Assembly (NCBI GenBank): GCA_026985755.1
Contig: JALSPX010000287.1
Span: 1-22,029 of the forward strand
Direction of reading: 5' to 3'
DNA length: 22,029 nt
Origin: Sulfurovum sp.
GTDB lineage: Bacteria > Campylobacterota > Campylobacteria > Campylobacterales > Sulfurovaceae
Position 1 is the first letter of the stretch. Each line of letters starts with the position of its first letter. The position numbers and the translations under genes are program-made. Shown here in pieces: positions 6,458 through 13,586 of this stretch. The notes under the pieces are model-generated. The model saw nothing but the letters and a program-made list of their open reading frames with translations, did no database searches and was not told the DNA's origin.

Positions 6458-8767
6458 TTATGATGTTTTGACTTTCTCTTCTACCAACACTTCTTCCTCA
6501 TACACCTTTACACCCTCTAAATATCCAGCGACTTCAGGTACTTCGTACTCGATACCTTCAGGTACAGCCTCAGAGTGTAGTTGTACGGCACACTGTTTGT
6601 AGTTGGGTTCGAAAGATTTGGGGTCAAACTCCGCCAGAGTGATGTTATTGATGAGCTGTTCGTTAAAGTGGAAGGGAACAAAAACATTGCCTTCACGTAC
6701 GGTTTCACTCACTTTGACTATCACATCTTCTACACGTCCACGTGTCCCAGAAAGAGCGATTCTATCGCCACTTTTTACTTGGAGTTTGAGGGCATCTTTG
6801 GGGCTGATGTCTACCCATGCTTCAGGGGCTAGGGCATCGAGTATGCCTATAGTACCCGTTTTAGTGCGGGTATGGAACTGCTCTATAGTACGTCCTGTGT
6901 TGAGTATGAGCGGTAGCCCCTCGCATGCCATCTCGCTCAGCGGTTTCCACTCTACAGGGAGTAAAGAGGCTTTACCGTCGCTTGTTCTGCATGGCATGTC
7001 AGGAGAGTAGAGACGCTTGGTTCCCTCTGGTGCCTCTGCATTGCACGGCCACTGTATGCCTCCGAGTTGTTCTATCTTTTCATAGGACATTTCAGAGTAG
7101 TCACAGAGTTGTCCTTGGCTCACACGTTTGATCTCTTCGAAAACATCACGAGGTGTTTTGAGATCTTTAAAGAGTAGCGCATGCTTATCGTCAAAATACT
7201 CTGAAAACTCTAGTACGATGTCCAAATCTGCTTTAGAATCACCCAAAGGCTCTACAGCCTTTTTGGCATAGTTACAACGACGCTCCGAGTTGGTGTAACA
7301 TCCCTCTTTTTCCGACCATGTAGCCGCGGCAAAGACTACATCGGCTATCTGGGCAGTGTCCGACATAAAGGCGTCTTGCACCACGAGAATATCTAGTTTT
7401 TTCAGGGCTTCTCTTAATGCATTTTGGTCAGGATAACTTACTAGAGGATTGGTAGCCACGACCCAAAGGGCTTTTATCTCCCCACGGTTGATTGCATCGA
7501 TAATCTGAGGGTAGGCATACCCACGCTTGTTTGGTACCAAGTCTACAGGTACATTGACGATATCTGCAAAGGCTTGTCTATCAGCGTCAGAGCCATAGTT
7601 TCTATATCCTGGTATAGAAGAGGTAAATCCAAACTCACGTGTACCCATGGCATTACACTGTCCTGTAATAGACATAGGGCTAGCGCCTTCACGTCCTACA
7701 TTCCCTGTGATGAGTGCGAGGTTACAGATGGCAGAGACGGTGTCTGTACCGATGCTGCTTTGGTTGACACCCATTGTCCATGCAGACATCACAGCATCTG
7801 CTTGAGAGTAGATTTTGGCCAGATGGTAAAGCTCTTTGACCTCTATCCCTGTAATTTCTGCTACCTCTTGGGGAGGATAGTTGGCTAAGATGTGTTTTTT
7901 AAATTCTACATAGCCATTGGTACGTTCACGTATAAATTTTTCATCTTCCCACCCTTGTTCAAAGATGATATAGCACAGACCATTGATAAGTGCCAAGTCA
8001 GAACGAGGTTTAAGCGGCACAAAGATGTCAGCCATTTGAGCCGTCTTAGATTTACGGGGGTCTACCACGATGATGGTAGGCTTTTTGCCAGTGACAGCTT
8101 CATTTTTGGCGATGTGGAGTTTCAAAATAGGGTGATTATCCGCGATATTCGCCCCTATGAGCATAATGACATCGGCTTTTTCAAAGTCCTCATAACATCC
8201 TGTAGGGCCGTCAGATCCAAAAGTCTGTTTGTAACCCATCACAGCAGATGCCATACATAGTGTGGTGTTGCCATCATAGTTGTTGGTCTCTAACCCAAGC
8301 TGTACAAATTTACCAAGGGCATAAAAGTCCTCAGTCAATAGTTGTCCTGTAGAGATAACAGCCACTGCTCCCTTGCCATGTTCTGCTTGTATACGTTTAA
8401 ATTCGTCAGAGGTATATTGAAAGGTCTCTTCCCATGTAGTAGGGGTGAGTTTACCATTTTTACGCATAAGAGGTGCTTCTACACGAGAGTCTGCGTAGAC
8501 CATCTTGTGTTCACTCAAGCCTTTAGGACAGAGTGTACCAAAGTTCACAGAGTGTAGTGGGTCACCTTTGGAATAAACGGCTTTACCGTTTTTTACCCCG
8601 ATATACATCCCACATCCCACACCACAGTACCCACAGGTACTTCTCACCCATTTGTCAGGTGCTTTATCTTTGGCTACTTTACCGAAGATGGGGTCATCTA
8701 CGAGAGCGTACTTGTCTTCTTTGATGTCTAGACCTAGAAAGTCTTTTGTTTTTTGTATGAGGTTCAT
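6458..8767 (-). CDS. nasC: cytoplasmic assimilatory nitrate reductase, molybdopterin catalytic subunit
   Basis: Reduces nitrate to nitrite with a bis-MGD molybdenum centre. The 4Fe-4S motif Cys45-x2-Cys48-x3-Cys52...Cys80 (TCGYCGVGC and TLCPKG) is at the N-terminus. The family's conserved Lys is at 82, and the molybdenum-ligand cysteine is Cys171 in NTTLCMASAVMGYK, as in NapA/NarB/NasC. There is no Tat signal, and at 769 residues it is shorter than periplasmic NapA (about 900), so it is cytoplasmic and assimilatory. The C-terminal beta-barrel domain (TGTIGILDALAPEAWVDIS) is present. There is no extra [2Fe-2S] or FAD domain, so it needs a separate electron donor. The FeS/membrane fusion at 9878-11485 is the likely one. 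It lies one base downstream of the 76-residue gene. The symbol could equally be narB. Confidence 0.93.
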   Translation of the reverse strand: MNLIQKTKDFLGLDIKEDKYALVDDPIFGKVAKDKAPDKWVRSTCGYCGVGCGMYIGVKNGKAVYSKGDPLHSVNFGTLCPKGLSEHKMVYADSRVEAPLMRKNGKLTPTTWEETFQYTSDEFKRIQAEHGKGAVAVISTGQLLTEDFYALGKFVQLGLETNNYDGNTTLCMASAVMGYKQTFGSDGPTGCYEDFEKADVIMLIGANIADNHPILKLHIAKNEAVTGKKPTIIVVDPRKSKTAQMADIFVPLKPRSDLALINGLCYIIFEQGWEDEKFIRERTNGYVEFKKHILANYPPQEVAEITGIEVKELYHLAKIYSQADAVMSAWTMGVNQSSIGTDTVSAICNLALITGNVGREGASPMSITGQCNAMGTREFGFTSSIPGYRNYGSDADRQAFADIVNVPVDLVPNKRGYAYPQIIDAINRGEIKALWVVATNPLVSYPDQNALREALKKLDILVVQDAFMSDTAQIADVVFAAATWSEKEGCYTNSERRCNYAKKAVEPLGDSKADLDIVLEFSEYFDDKHALLFKDLKTPRDVFEEIKRVSQGQLCDYSEMSYEKIEQLGGIQWPCNAEAPEGTKRLYSPDMPCRTSDGKASLLPVEWKPLSEMACEGLPLILNTGRTIEQFHTRTKTGTIGILDALAPEAWVDISPKDALKLQVKSGDRIALSGTRGRVEDVIVKVSETVREGNVFVPFHFNEQLINNITLAEFDPKSFEPNYKQCAVQLHSEAVPEGIEYEVPEVAGYLEGVKVYEEEVLVEEKVKTS

Positions 8768-8768
8768 A

Positions 8769-8999
8769 TTATATTTTACCTTCTATAAAATTTTGCATTT
8801 GTTGTCTTTTTTCTTGAGGTAACTCTAAAAGTAATTGATTTAAAGTTTTTTCAATAGCAGTATAAGACATATCTTCTTTCAGTAATGATTTAAACGTTGG
8901 ATATGGCTCTTTTGTTATATCAATATTCATTTCATGTATGTATTCAAATAGATTTGAGATGTCAGTTGAATTTGAAAGTGAATGTTTTATTTGTCCCAT
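8769..8999 (-). CDS. small unknown protein coupled to the nitrate reductase gene
   Basis: 76 residues, MGQIKHSLSNSTDISNLFEY and onward, predicted helical and soluble, with no cysteines and no signal. The ribosome site AAAGG sits five bases before the ATG, and the stop codon is one base from the nasC start, so the two are translationally coupled. I do not recognise the family. Position directly ahead of a molybdoenzyme subunit, and small helical character, would suit a dedicated chaperone or assembly factor of the NapD/NarJ kind. That is inference from context, since no sequence motif of those families is visible. Confidence 0.7.
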   Translation of the reverse strand: MGQIKHSLSNSTDISNLFEYIHEMNIDITKEPYPTFKSLLKEDMSYTAIEKTLNQLLLELPQEKRQQMQNFIEGKI

Positions 9000-9047
9000 A
9001 GATAGCCTTTCATAATATTTTTCTTTTTCAATAAAGTTAGTTCTATT

Positions 9048-9557
9048 TTATTTTTCATTCAATATACTCCTAATCACACCTATATCTAAAAACATAGGCA
9101 CTGGTGTATTTTCTTTTAATTTTATAAATCCTAACTTCTCATAAAAAGAGACAGCATCTTCTTCTGCAAGTAGATACATACCTGCACAACCTGCTATTTT
9201 AGAAATGTCATAGACTTTATGTATGGCATCACTGAGTAGTTTTTTGCCTAAACCATGATGTTGCAAGCTTTTACTTACGCCTAACATACTTAGTTTTATA
9301 ACGGGTAACATTGGTGGTGTTCCTATTGGTTTGTTACTATCATCAAATAGCTCCCTGGTAATAGCAAAGGTATCAAGGGTATAAAACCCTATAAAAGTCT
9401 CTTTTTCATCTACTAAGACATAGGCTTGTGAAAAATTCCGTTTGACACGTTTTTTGAGTGATTTATGTACAAAAGTATTTATCATCTCGTTATCACAGTT
9501 AAAGTTTTTTAATCCTTTGTATGTGGTATTTGTATCAAAAGCAACAAGTCTAGGCAT
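9048..9557 (-). CDS. GNAT-family acetyltransferase toxin (TacT/AtaT type)
   Basis: Toxins of this class acetylate the amino acid on charged tRNAs and stop translation. The 169-residue protein has the GNAT acetyl-CoA loop GVSKSLQHHGLGKKLLSDA (Q-x2-G-x-G), the preceding beta strand PVIKLSMLGV, and the C-terminal VSFYEKLGFIKL with the conserved catalytic tyrosine. Starts: the ATG at 9557 overlaps the antitoxin stop by eight bases. A TTG at 9560 immediately before it is possible but unneeded. Together with the upstream DUF1778 gene it forms a standard type II toxin-antitoxin pair. It sits in the middle of the nitrate assimilation block and has no role in that pathway that I can see. Confidence 0.88.
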   Translation of the reverse strand: MPRLVAFDTNTTYKGLKNFNCDNEMINTFVHKSLKKRVKRNFSQAYVLVDEKETFIGFYTLDTFAITRELFDDSNKPIGTPPMLPVIKLSMLGVSKSLQHHGLGKKLLSDAIHKVYDISKIAGCAGMYLLAEEDAVSFYEKLGFIKLKENTPVPMFLDIGVIRSILNEK

Positions 9558-9822
9558 CAAAACCTTTCATATTCAAAAGCTCTTTGAGTGCTTGGGTCGC
9601 TGGTTTAGGATGCTTTAATTCTTTTTCAAAATGATTCCACTCTTCTTTACTTAGTGTAAGTAATTGTTCTTCGTGCATGATGTCTTTAGCACGTTGTGTA
9701 GAAACAGAGATGAGAAATGAACTCAAATCCATACCTAAAGAGTGAGCAGCATTTTGTAACAGTTCTTTTATCTCAGAGCTTGTTTTAAACTCTATGCGAG
9801 CATCTTTTGTAATAGCTGACAT
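9550..9822 (-). CDS. DUF1778-family antitoxin (TacA type, ribbon-helix-helix)
   Basis: 90 residues beginning MSAITKDARIEFKTSSEIKE. The N-terminal half has the ribbon-helix-helix pattern of DUF1778 (R-x-E-x-K-x-S-x4-K-x2-L-x2-A-A...G-x-D-L-S-S-F). The C-terminal tail, HPKPATQALKELL, is the toxin-neutralising segment. It precedes and overlaps the GNAT toxin gene, the usual order. A TATACG/CGTATA inverted repeat 10 bases upstream of its start is a likely autoregulatory operator. Confidence 0.88.
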   Translation of the reverse strand: MSAITKDARIEFKTSSEIKELLQNAAHSLGMDLSSFLISVSTQRAKDIMHEEQLLTLSKEEWNHFEKELKHPKPATQALKELLNMKGFDA

Positions 9823-9832
9823 ATTTTATCCT

Positions 9833-9853
9833 TATACGGTTATTGTACGTATA
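9833..9853. promoter_or_regulatory. inverted repeat at the toxin-antitoxin promoter
   Basis: TATACG at 9833-9838 and CGTATA at 9848-9853 form a perfect 6-bp inverted repeat with a 9-base spacer, just upstream of the DUF1778 antitoxin ATG on the minus strand. The AT-rich TATATAAT-like run at 9851-9862 may hold its -10. Ribbon-helix-helix antitoxins typically bind such repeats. Confidence 0.5.
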
Positions 9854-9877
9854 TTATATATTTTAAAAAGCATTTTG

Positions 9878-11485
9878 TCAATGCCTCTGATTCCCAGCAA
9901 AGAAATTCCCTGCCAATCCCAACGGTACAACCGTTCTATAAAACAAATACCGTCCACTAAGTTCTGATGCAAAGGCACCAAGTGTTGCGATTATCAATGT
10001 AGTGATAGCCAATCCTACCAAACCACTAGCGGTAAACAAAATAGCTAAAAGTGGTAAGCCCAAAGCAAATAGAGCTAGAGAATAGACTCTAAACTTTTTC
10101 ACTTGCCCAAAGTGTTCTTGAAGTAAGATACGGCTTCTGTTGTATTGATAGTAGAGTGGGTCTTCCTTGTCCAAGTGACGGTAGAACATGACTTCTTCTA
10201 ATATGACAAGGGCTTGTAACATACCTACGAGTAGTGTGATAGCAAGCAGTACCATGACACCTTGTGTGCCATTGGCTATGAGCAACGCAGTAGCGATGAG
10301 TAGGAAACCGATGTAGCCTGAACCAAAGAACTTTTTGGTGGTGGCTTTTCTGTTCCAGCTTGGGCGTGCTTTGATGCGGTATATCATCGACTGTGCGTAG
10401 ATACCATAAACACCTATGACAAGCGTAATGGCTTCAAGGACTAGTAGCCCAAAGCCTTGGATGTCTAAAAAATAGAAGAGGGCAACGAGCGAGGCTAGTC
10501 CTGCAAAGGCACCGAGTGCTATGGCCTCACGGCTCAGCCATGAGGTACGCCAGTTTTTCATCGCCATGAGTGCCATACCTGGTCTGCCCAAGTGTAGGGC
10601 AGAGAGTGGTAAGCCAATGGCTGCTGGTAAAAAGGCGAGGATTGCCATAGCTAGATTAGGTTTGGGTAGGTTGAACCCTAAACTAAAGAGTAGCTCTCCT
10701 AAAAAGAGTGCCAAAAATGCACCCAAACTTACCTGTGTTAGTACCGTCATAAATACGAGTGGTAATTCCGAGTGTGCAGGTTTGAGCAGATGCTCATCTG
10801 CGATACGAAGTTCCTCTCCCTCTTTGAGTTCGGGTAGGGTATAGCGTGTAGTAGGTTTAGTAATCTCTATGTCAGGTAGGTGAGGGGCTACACCCTCTTT
10901 TGCCATATCTTCATCTAACCATTGCTTGACATTAAAGACTTCTATCTCTATGGCATTAGAAGGACAGGCCTGTACACAAGCAGGAGTTTGACCCATTTCT
11001 AGCTTATCGGCACACATATGACACTTGGTGACAATACCTCGCTCTTGGTTAAAAACAGGCACTTCATAGGGGCAGTTCCATGTACAGTACTGGCACCCAA
11101 TACAGCTAGGGTCATCATGCCAGACAATACCATTGTCAAACTTGATGTATGACTCTGTAGGACAGCCTATAAGACACTCAGGCTCTATACAGTGGTTACA
11201 GCTCATAGAGTTGAAAAGTTGCAGGGTATCTGGGAATGCTCCCATCTCCATCTCTCCAACCCTACGCCATTTGATGTCGTCTGGATTGGCATTTTGTTCG
11301 TTACAGGCGACTTCACAACAGTGACAACCCACACAGGCAGTTGCATCAAAGTGAAAACGGTACTGTTCGCCATCTTTGAGGTCGGGCAGGTCGATGCTGT
11401 AGTTACCACATTGCATACCTGTGTTGGTTTTGTGGTTGATAAAGTCGGCTAGGGGGGTATGTTGAGTGAGAGGTTCGACAGCCAT
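9878..11485 (-). CDS. DmsB-DmsC fusion: four-cluster ferredoxin plus membrane quinol-binding anchor
   Basis: 535 residues. The first ~200 hold four 4Fe-4S cysteine sets of the DmsB/NrfC type: CVGCHCCEVAC, CNHCIEPECLIGC, CIGCQYCTWNC and CHMC...CVQACP. Residues ~240-530 are about eight hydrophobic helices of the DmsC/NrfD-like anchor type (MTVLTQVSLGAFLALFLGE, HLGRPGMALMAMKNWRTSWLSRE). In DMSO reductase these are two separate subunits that take electrons from menaquinol. No signal peptide is present, so the clusters should face the cytoplasm, where the nitrate and nitrite reductases are. The start overlaps the nirA stop (TAATG). I infer electron delivery from the quinone pool to NasC, NirA or both; no DmsA-type partner other than NasC is nearby. 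Confidence 0.88.
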   Translation of the reverse strand: MAVEPLTQHTPLADFINHKTNTGMQCGNYSIDLPDLKDGEQYRFHFDATACVGCHCCEVACNEQNANPDDIKWRRVGEMEMGAFPDTLQLFNSMSCNHCIEPECLIGCPTESYIKFDNGIVWHDDPSCIGCQYCTWNCPYEVPVFNQERGIVTKCHMCADKLEMGQTPACVQACPSNAIEIEVFNVKQWLDEDMAKEGVAPHLPDIEITKPTTRYTLPELKEGEELRIADEHLLKPAHSELPLVFMTVLTQVSLGAFLALFLGELLFSLGFNLPKPNLAMAILAFLPAAIGLPLSALHLGRPGMALMAMKNWRTSWLSREAIALGAFAGLASLVALFYFLDIQGFGLLVLEAITLVIGVYGIYAQSMIYRIKARPSWNRKATTKKFFGSGYIGFLLIATALLIANGTQGVMVLLAITLLVGMLQALVILEEVMFYRHLDKEDPLYYQYNRSRILLQEHFGQVKKFRVYSLALFALGLPLLAILFTASGLVGLAITTLIIATLGAFASELSGRYLFYRTVVPLGLAGNFFAGNQRH

Positions 11486-13404
11486 TAAACCTCCTTCAAC
11501 GCAACAAGTAATTCAGAAAAAACAGCCGCTCTTTCATTTTTTTTCTCGTGCGTCATGTTGTAGATAATCTCAGAGAGTTTTGCAGGTACTTTTGGATTTA
11601 ATTTGCTAACCGTATCTCTTTTAATTGTTTTAGGACGTAGTAGAGTAGGAGCTAGGCCATCTACAGACTCAAAACGTTTTTCTCCTGTAAGCAATTTGAA
11701 AAGTTTCAGTCCAAAACCAAAGAGTTCATACTCTTCACGTTTAGAGCTTTTAGGCTCTGCGTCAAGTTCTAGCATCACATTTAAATCTAATTTATCATTT
11801 AAAATATAGTTTATCTTGGTAAAAAATGCCAAGGCCTGAAAGCTGTAGTTACGGCTTAAAAATCTATCATCAAAGGCCTCATAAGTCTCTGCTCTTTGTT
11901 TGTGTGTGGCATAGGTTTTGAGCAGGTACTTCACATGGTGTTTGGCTTCTGTAATAGGTAGAGCCTTGTGTAGGTGGTGTGCTTCTTGTGCTTCACGGGT
12001 GATTTTCCCACCAAGGAAGATATGTACACCATCCACACGGTTACCCTCGCTGTCTTTTGCCTTACATCCCTCAAAGCCGATATCGGCAATACCATGTACC
12101 CCACAGCCTTTAGGACAGGCAGACCAGTTCATACGTACATTGGCATTTTCTATGGCAACTTCTGAGTTTAAAAAGTGTGCCATCTCTATGGCATCTGGTT
12201 TGTTAGGAATGACCCCAAAGCTACAAGTAGCTGTCCCTGCACAGGCTATCATATCTGCAAAGTAGAGGTTGTTAAATTTGGCGTATTTGCTCACTATTTC
12301 AGAAGCTTCCACATCAGCTAAATTTTCTGTTGGAATGTTAATGATATAGAGGTTTTGGTCGTAAGTGAGCCTGATGTTGCCATCGGCATACTGTTTTGCA
12401 GTCTGGGCTGCGGCTATCATGTCAGTACCAGAGAAGATACCTGAAGGTACTATCATCTTGTAGTTCATTTTACCATTGCGTCCGAGCACCTTGTTAGAAC
12501 CAAGAGCGATGTTTTGTGACTGCACCATGGTAGTCCCTGCTGGTGCAAAGGCTAGTCCGCTTTGTTTCTTGATAGCATCTACAAAATTTTCTATACCTAC
12601 ATCATTGAGCAGAAATACCAAACGGTTTTTGTTTCTGTTGTCACGGTATCCGTAGGTTTTAAAGACTTCTAAGAGTGCTTTGTAAAAAACAGGTGCTTCT
12701 TCTACGGTCACAAACAGATTGGCATCTTGAGATTGTACGCCTACACGTGCACCAAGATAGACATTGAACCCAAATACGCCTTCTTTTTGTGCCAAAATAA
12801 AGTTACAGTCATGCCCAAAGATGTTACAAGAGTTAGAGAGTGAACCAAGTACACCAGTGTTAAATTTACGAGGCAGGGCAGAAATCCATTCAGGGTTTTC
12901 TATAAAAATACTTTGAAGTTTCTCTATAAGTGGCATACATTCGATGATGTTGTCATAAGCGATACCATCCAGAGGGTCAGTGACAATGTTACGAGGATTG
13001 TCTACCCCCGTTTGAAAGGTAGAGATACCTACTTCTTTAAGTGCTGTCAATACTTTGGCGATGTCTTCTATCTGTAAGTAACGTAATTCTACTTGCATAC
13101 GTGTGGTGATATCTATGTAGTCGTTACCATATTGCTTTGCAAGTTCACCTATGCGTACAGCTTGTTCATAGTTTAGTTGTCCTGCAGGCACGCGTACACG
13201 AAGCATAAAGTCTTCACCCTTGTCAAAAAGCCCAAAACATTTCAGAAAGTATGCAGAATCTTCTTTGGATAGTCCCTCATACCCTGCAGTAGCAATCTCT
13301 TCAAGTTTTGCATAGACATCCATGGGCATTTTAAGTGCTTTGGTAGCTTCTACTTTATTTACTTTTTTACTTCTGGTTTCTAGTGCTTTTTCTAAAATAG
13401 TCAT
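11485..13404 (-). CDS. nirA: siroheme nitrite reductase (ferredoxin type) with an extra kinase-like C-terminal tail
   Basis: Six-electron reduction of nitrite to ammonium in the cytoplasm. Two nitrite/sulfite reductase repeats are visible. The siroheme/4Fe-4S ligands are Cys388-x5-Cys394 (ACAGTATCSFG) and Cys430-x3-Cys434 (SACPKGCG). Upstream comes the substrate/ferredoxin-side segment TRMQVELRYLQI. The catalytic part ends near residue 515, the usual length of NirA. About 125 further residues follow without any frame break. Residues 557-639 look like the C-lobe of a Ser/Thr kinase (EYELFGFGLKLFKLLTGEK, then SKLNPKVPAKLSEII and a final R-x5-SELL) and align to the kinase at 15063-16697. Sulfite reductase is the main alternative, but context favours nitrite. 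Confidence 0.9.
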   Translation of the reverse strand: MTILEKALETRSKKVNKVEATKALKMPMDVYAKLEEIATAGYEGLSKEDSAYFLKCFGLFDKGEDFMLRVRVPAGQLNYEQAVRIGELAKQYGNDYIDITTRMQVELRYLQIEDIAKVLTALKEVGISTFQTGVDNPRNIVTDPLDGIAYDNIIECMPLIEKLQSIFIENPEWISALPRKFNTGVLGSLSNSCNIFGHDCNFILAQKEGVFGFNVYLGARVGVQSQDANLFVTVEEAPVFYKALLEVFKTYGYRDNRNKNRLVFLLNDVGIENFVDAIKKQSGLAFAPAGTTMVQSQNIALGSNKVLGRNGKMNYKMIVPSGIFSGTDMIAAAQTAKQYADGNIRLTYDQNLYIINIPTENLADVEASEIVSKYAKFNNLYFADMIACAGTATCSFGVIPNKPDAIEMAHFLNSEVAIENANVRMNWSACPKGCGVHGIADIGFEGCKAKDSEGNRVDGVHIFLGGKITREAQEAHHLHKALPITEAKHHVKYLLKTYATHKQRAETYEAFDDRFLSRNYSFQALAFFTKINYILNDKLDLNVMLELDAEPKSSKREEYELFGFGLKLFKLLTGEKRFESVDGLAPTLLRPKTIKRDTVSKLNPKVPAKLSEIIYNMTHEKKNERAAVFSELLVALKEV

Positions 13405-13443
13405 TGTTCGTTTCCTATTGTTTGGGTGGATAATATTATCGTG

Positions 13444-13449
13444 ATTATA
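13444..13449 (-). promoter_or_regulatory. probable -10 box of the nirA operon
   Basis: TATAAT on the minus strand, about 40 bases before the nirA ATG. A perfect 10-bp palindrome ATCTTAAGAT (13471-13480) and a TGATTAAA half-site (13481-13488) lie upstream of it at about the -35 to -50 position, with the full 17-bp operator further away. Confidence 0.45.
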
Positions 13450-13504
13450 GTATTTTTTTTCTTTATATCCATCTTAAGATTGATTAAAAAATAGACAATT
13501 TGTT

Positions 13505-13521
13505 TGATTAAATTTTAATCA
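13505..13521. promoter_or_regulatory. perfect 17-bp palindrome between nirA and narK, candidate nitrogen operator
   Basis: TGATTAAATTTTAATCA is a perfect palindrome around the central T. A TATAAT box at 13531-13536 on the plus strand follows ten bases later, so the site covers the -35 position of the transporter promoter. One-base variants occur in front of amtB (3979-3995) and the NtrC-like regulator (5451-5467), and all three genes concern nitrogen. Confidence 0.6.
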
Positions 13522-13530
13522 CATGACTGG

Positions 13531-13536
13531 TATAAT
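13531..13536 (+). promoter_or_regulatory. -10 box of the nitrate transporter gene
   Basis: A perfect TATAAT about 50 bases before the ATG at 13587. No -35 match is seen, as is common in Campylobacterota; the 17-bp palindrome takes that position. The ribosome site AAGGAG at 13575-13580 is strong. Confidence 0.55.
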
Positions 13537-13586
13537 TTCTAACAATCTATATTATAATTCGTGTATTCATTTTTAAGGAGTCAATT

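Noticed and set aside
6603..7010. A 135-codon open frame on the plus strand
   Set aside because: It is antisense to the nitrate reductase gene; low-complexity Ser/Thr/Arg content suggests a shadow frame.
6458..8767. Periplasmic respiratory nitrate reductase NapA
   Set aside because: There is no twin-arginine signal, the length is 769 rather than about 900, and no napB, napD, napG or napH lies nearby; the cytoplasmic assimilatory type fits better.
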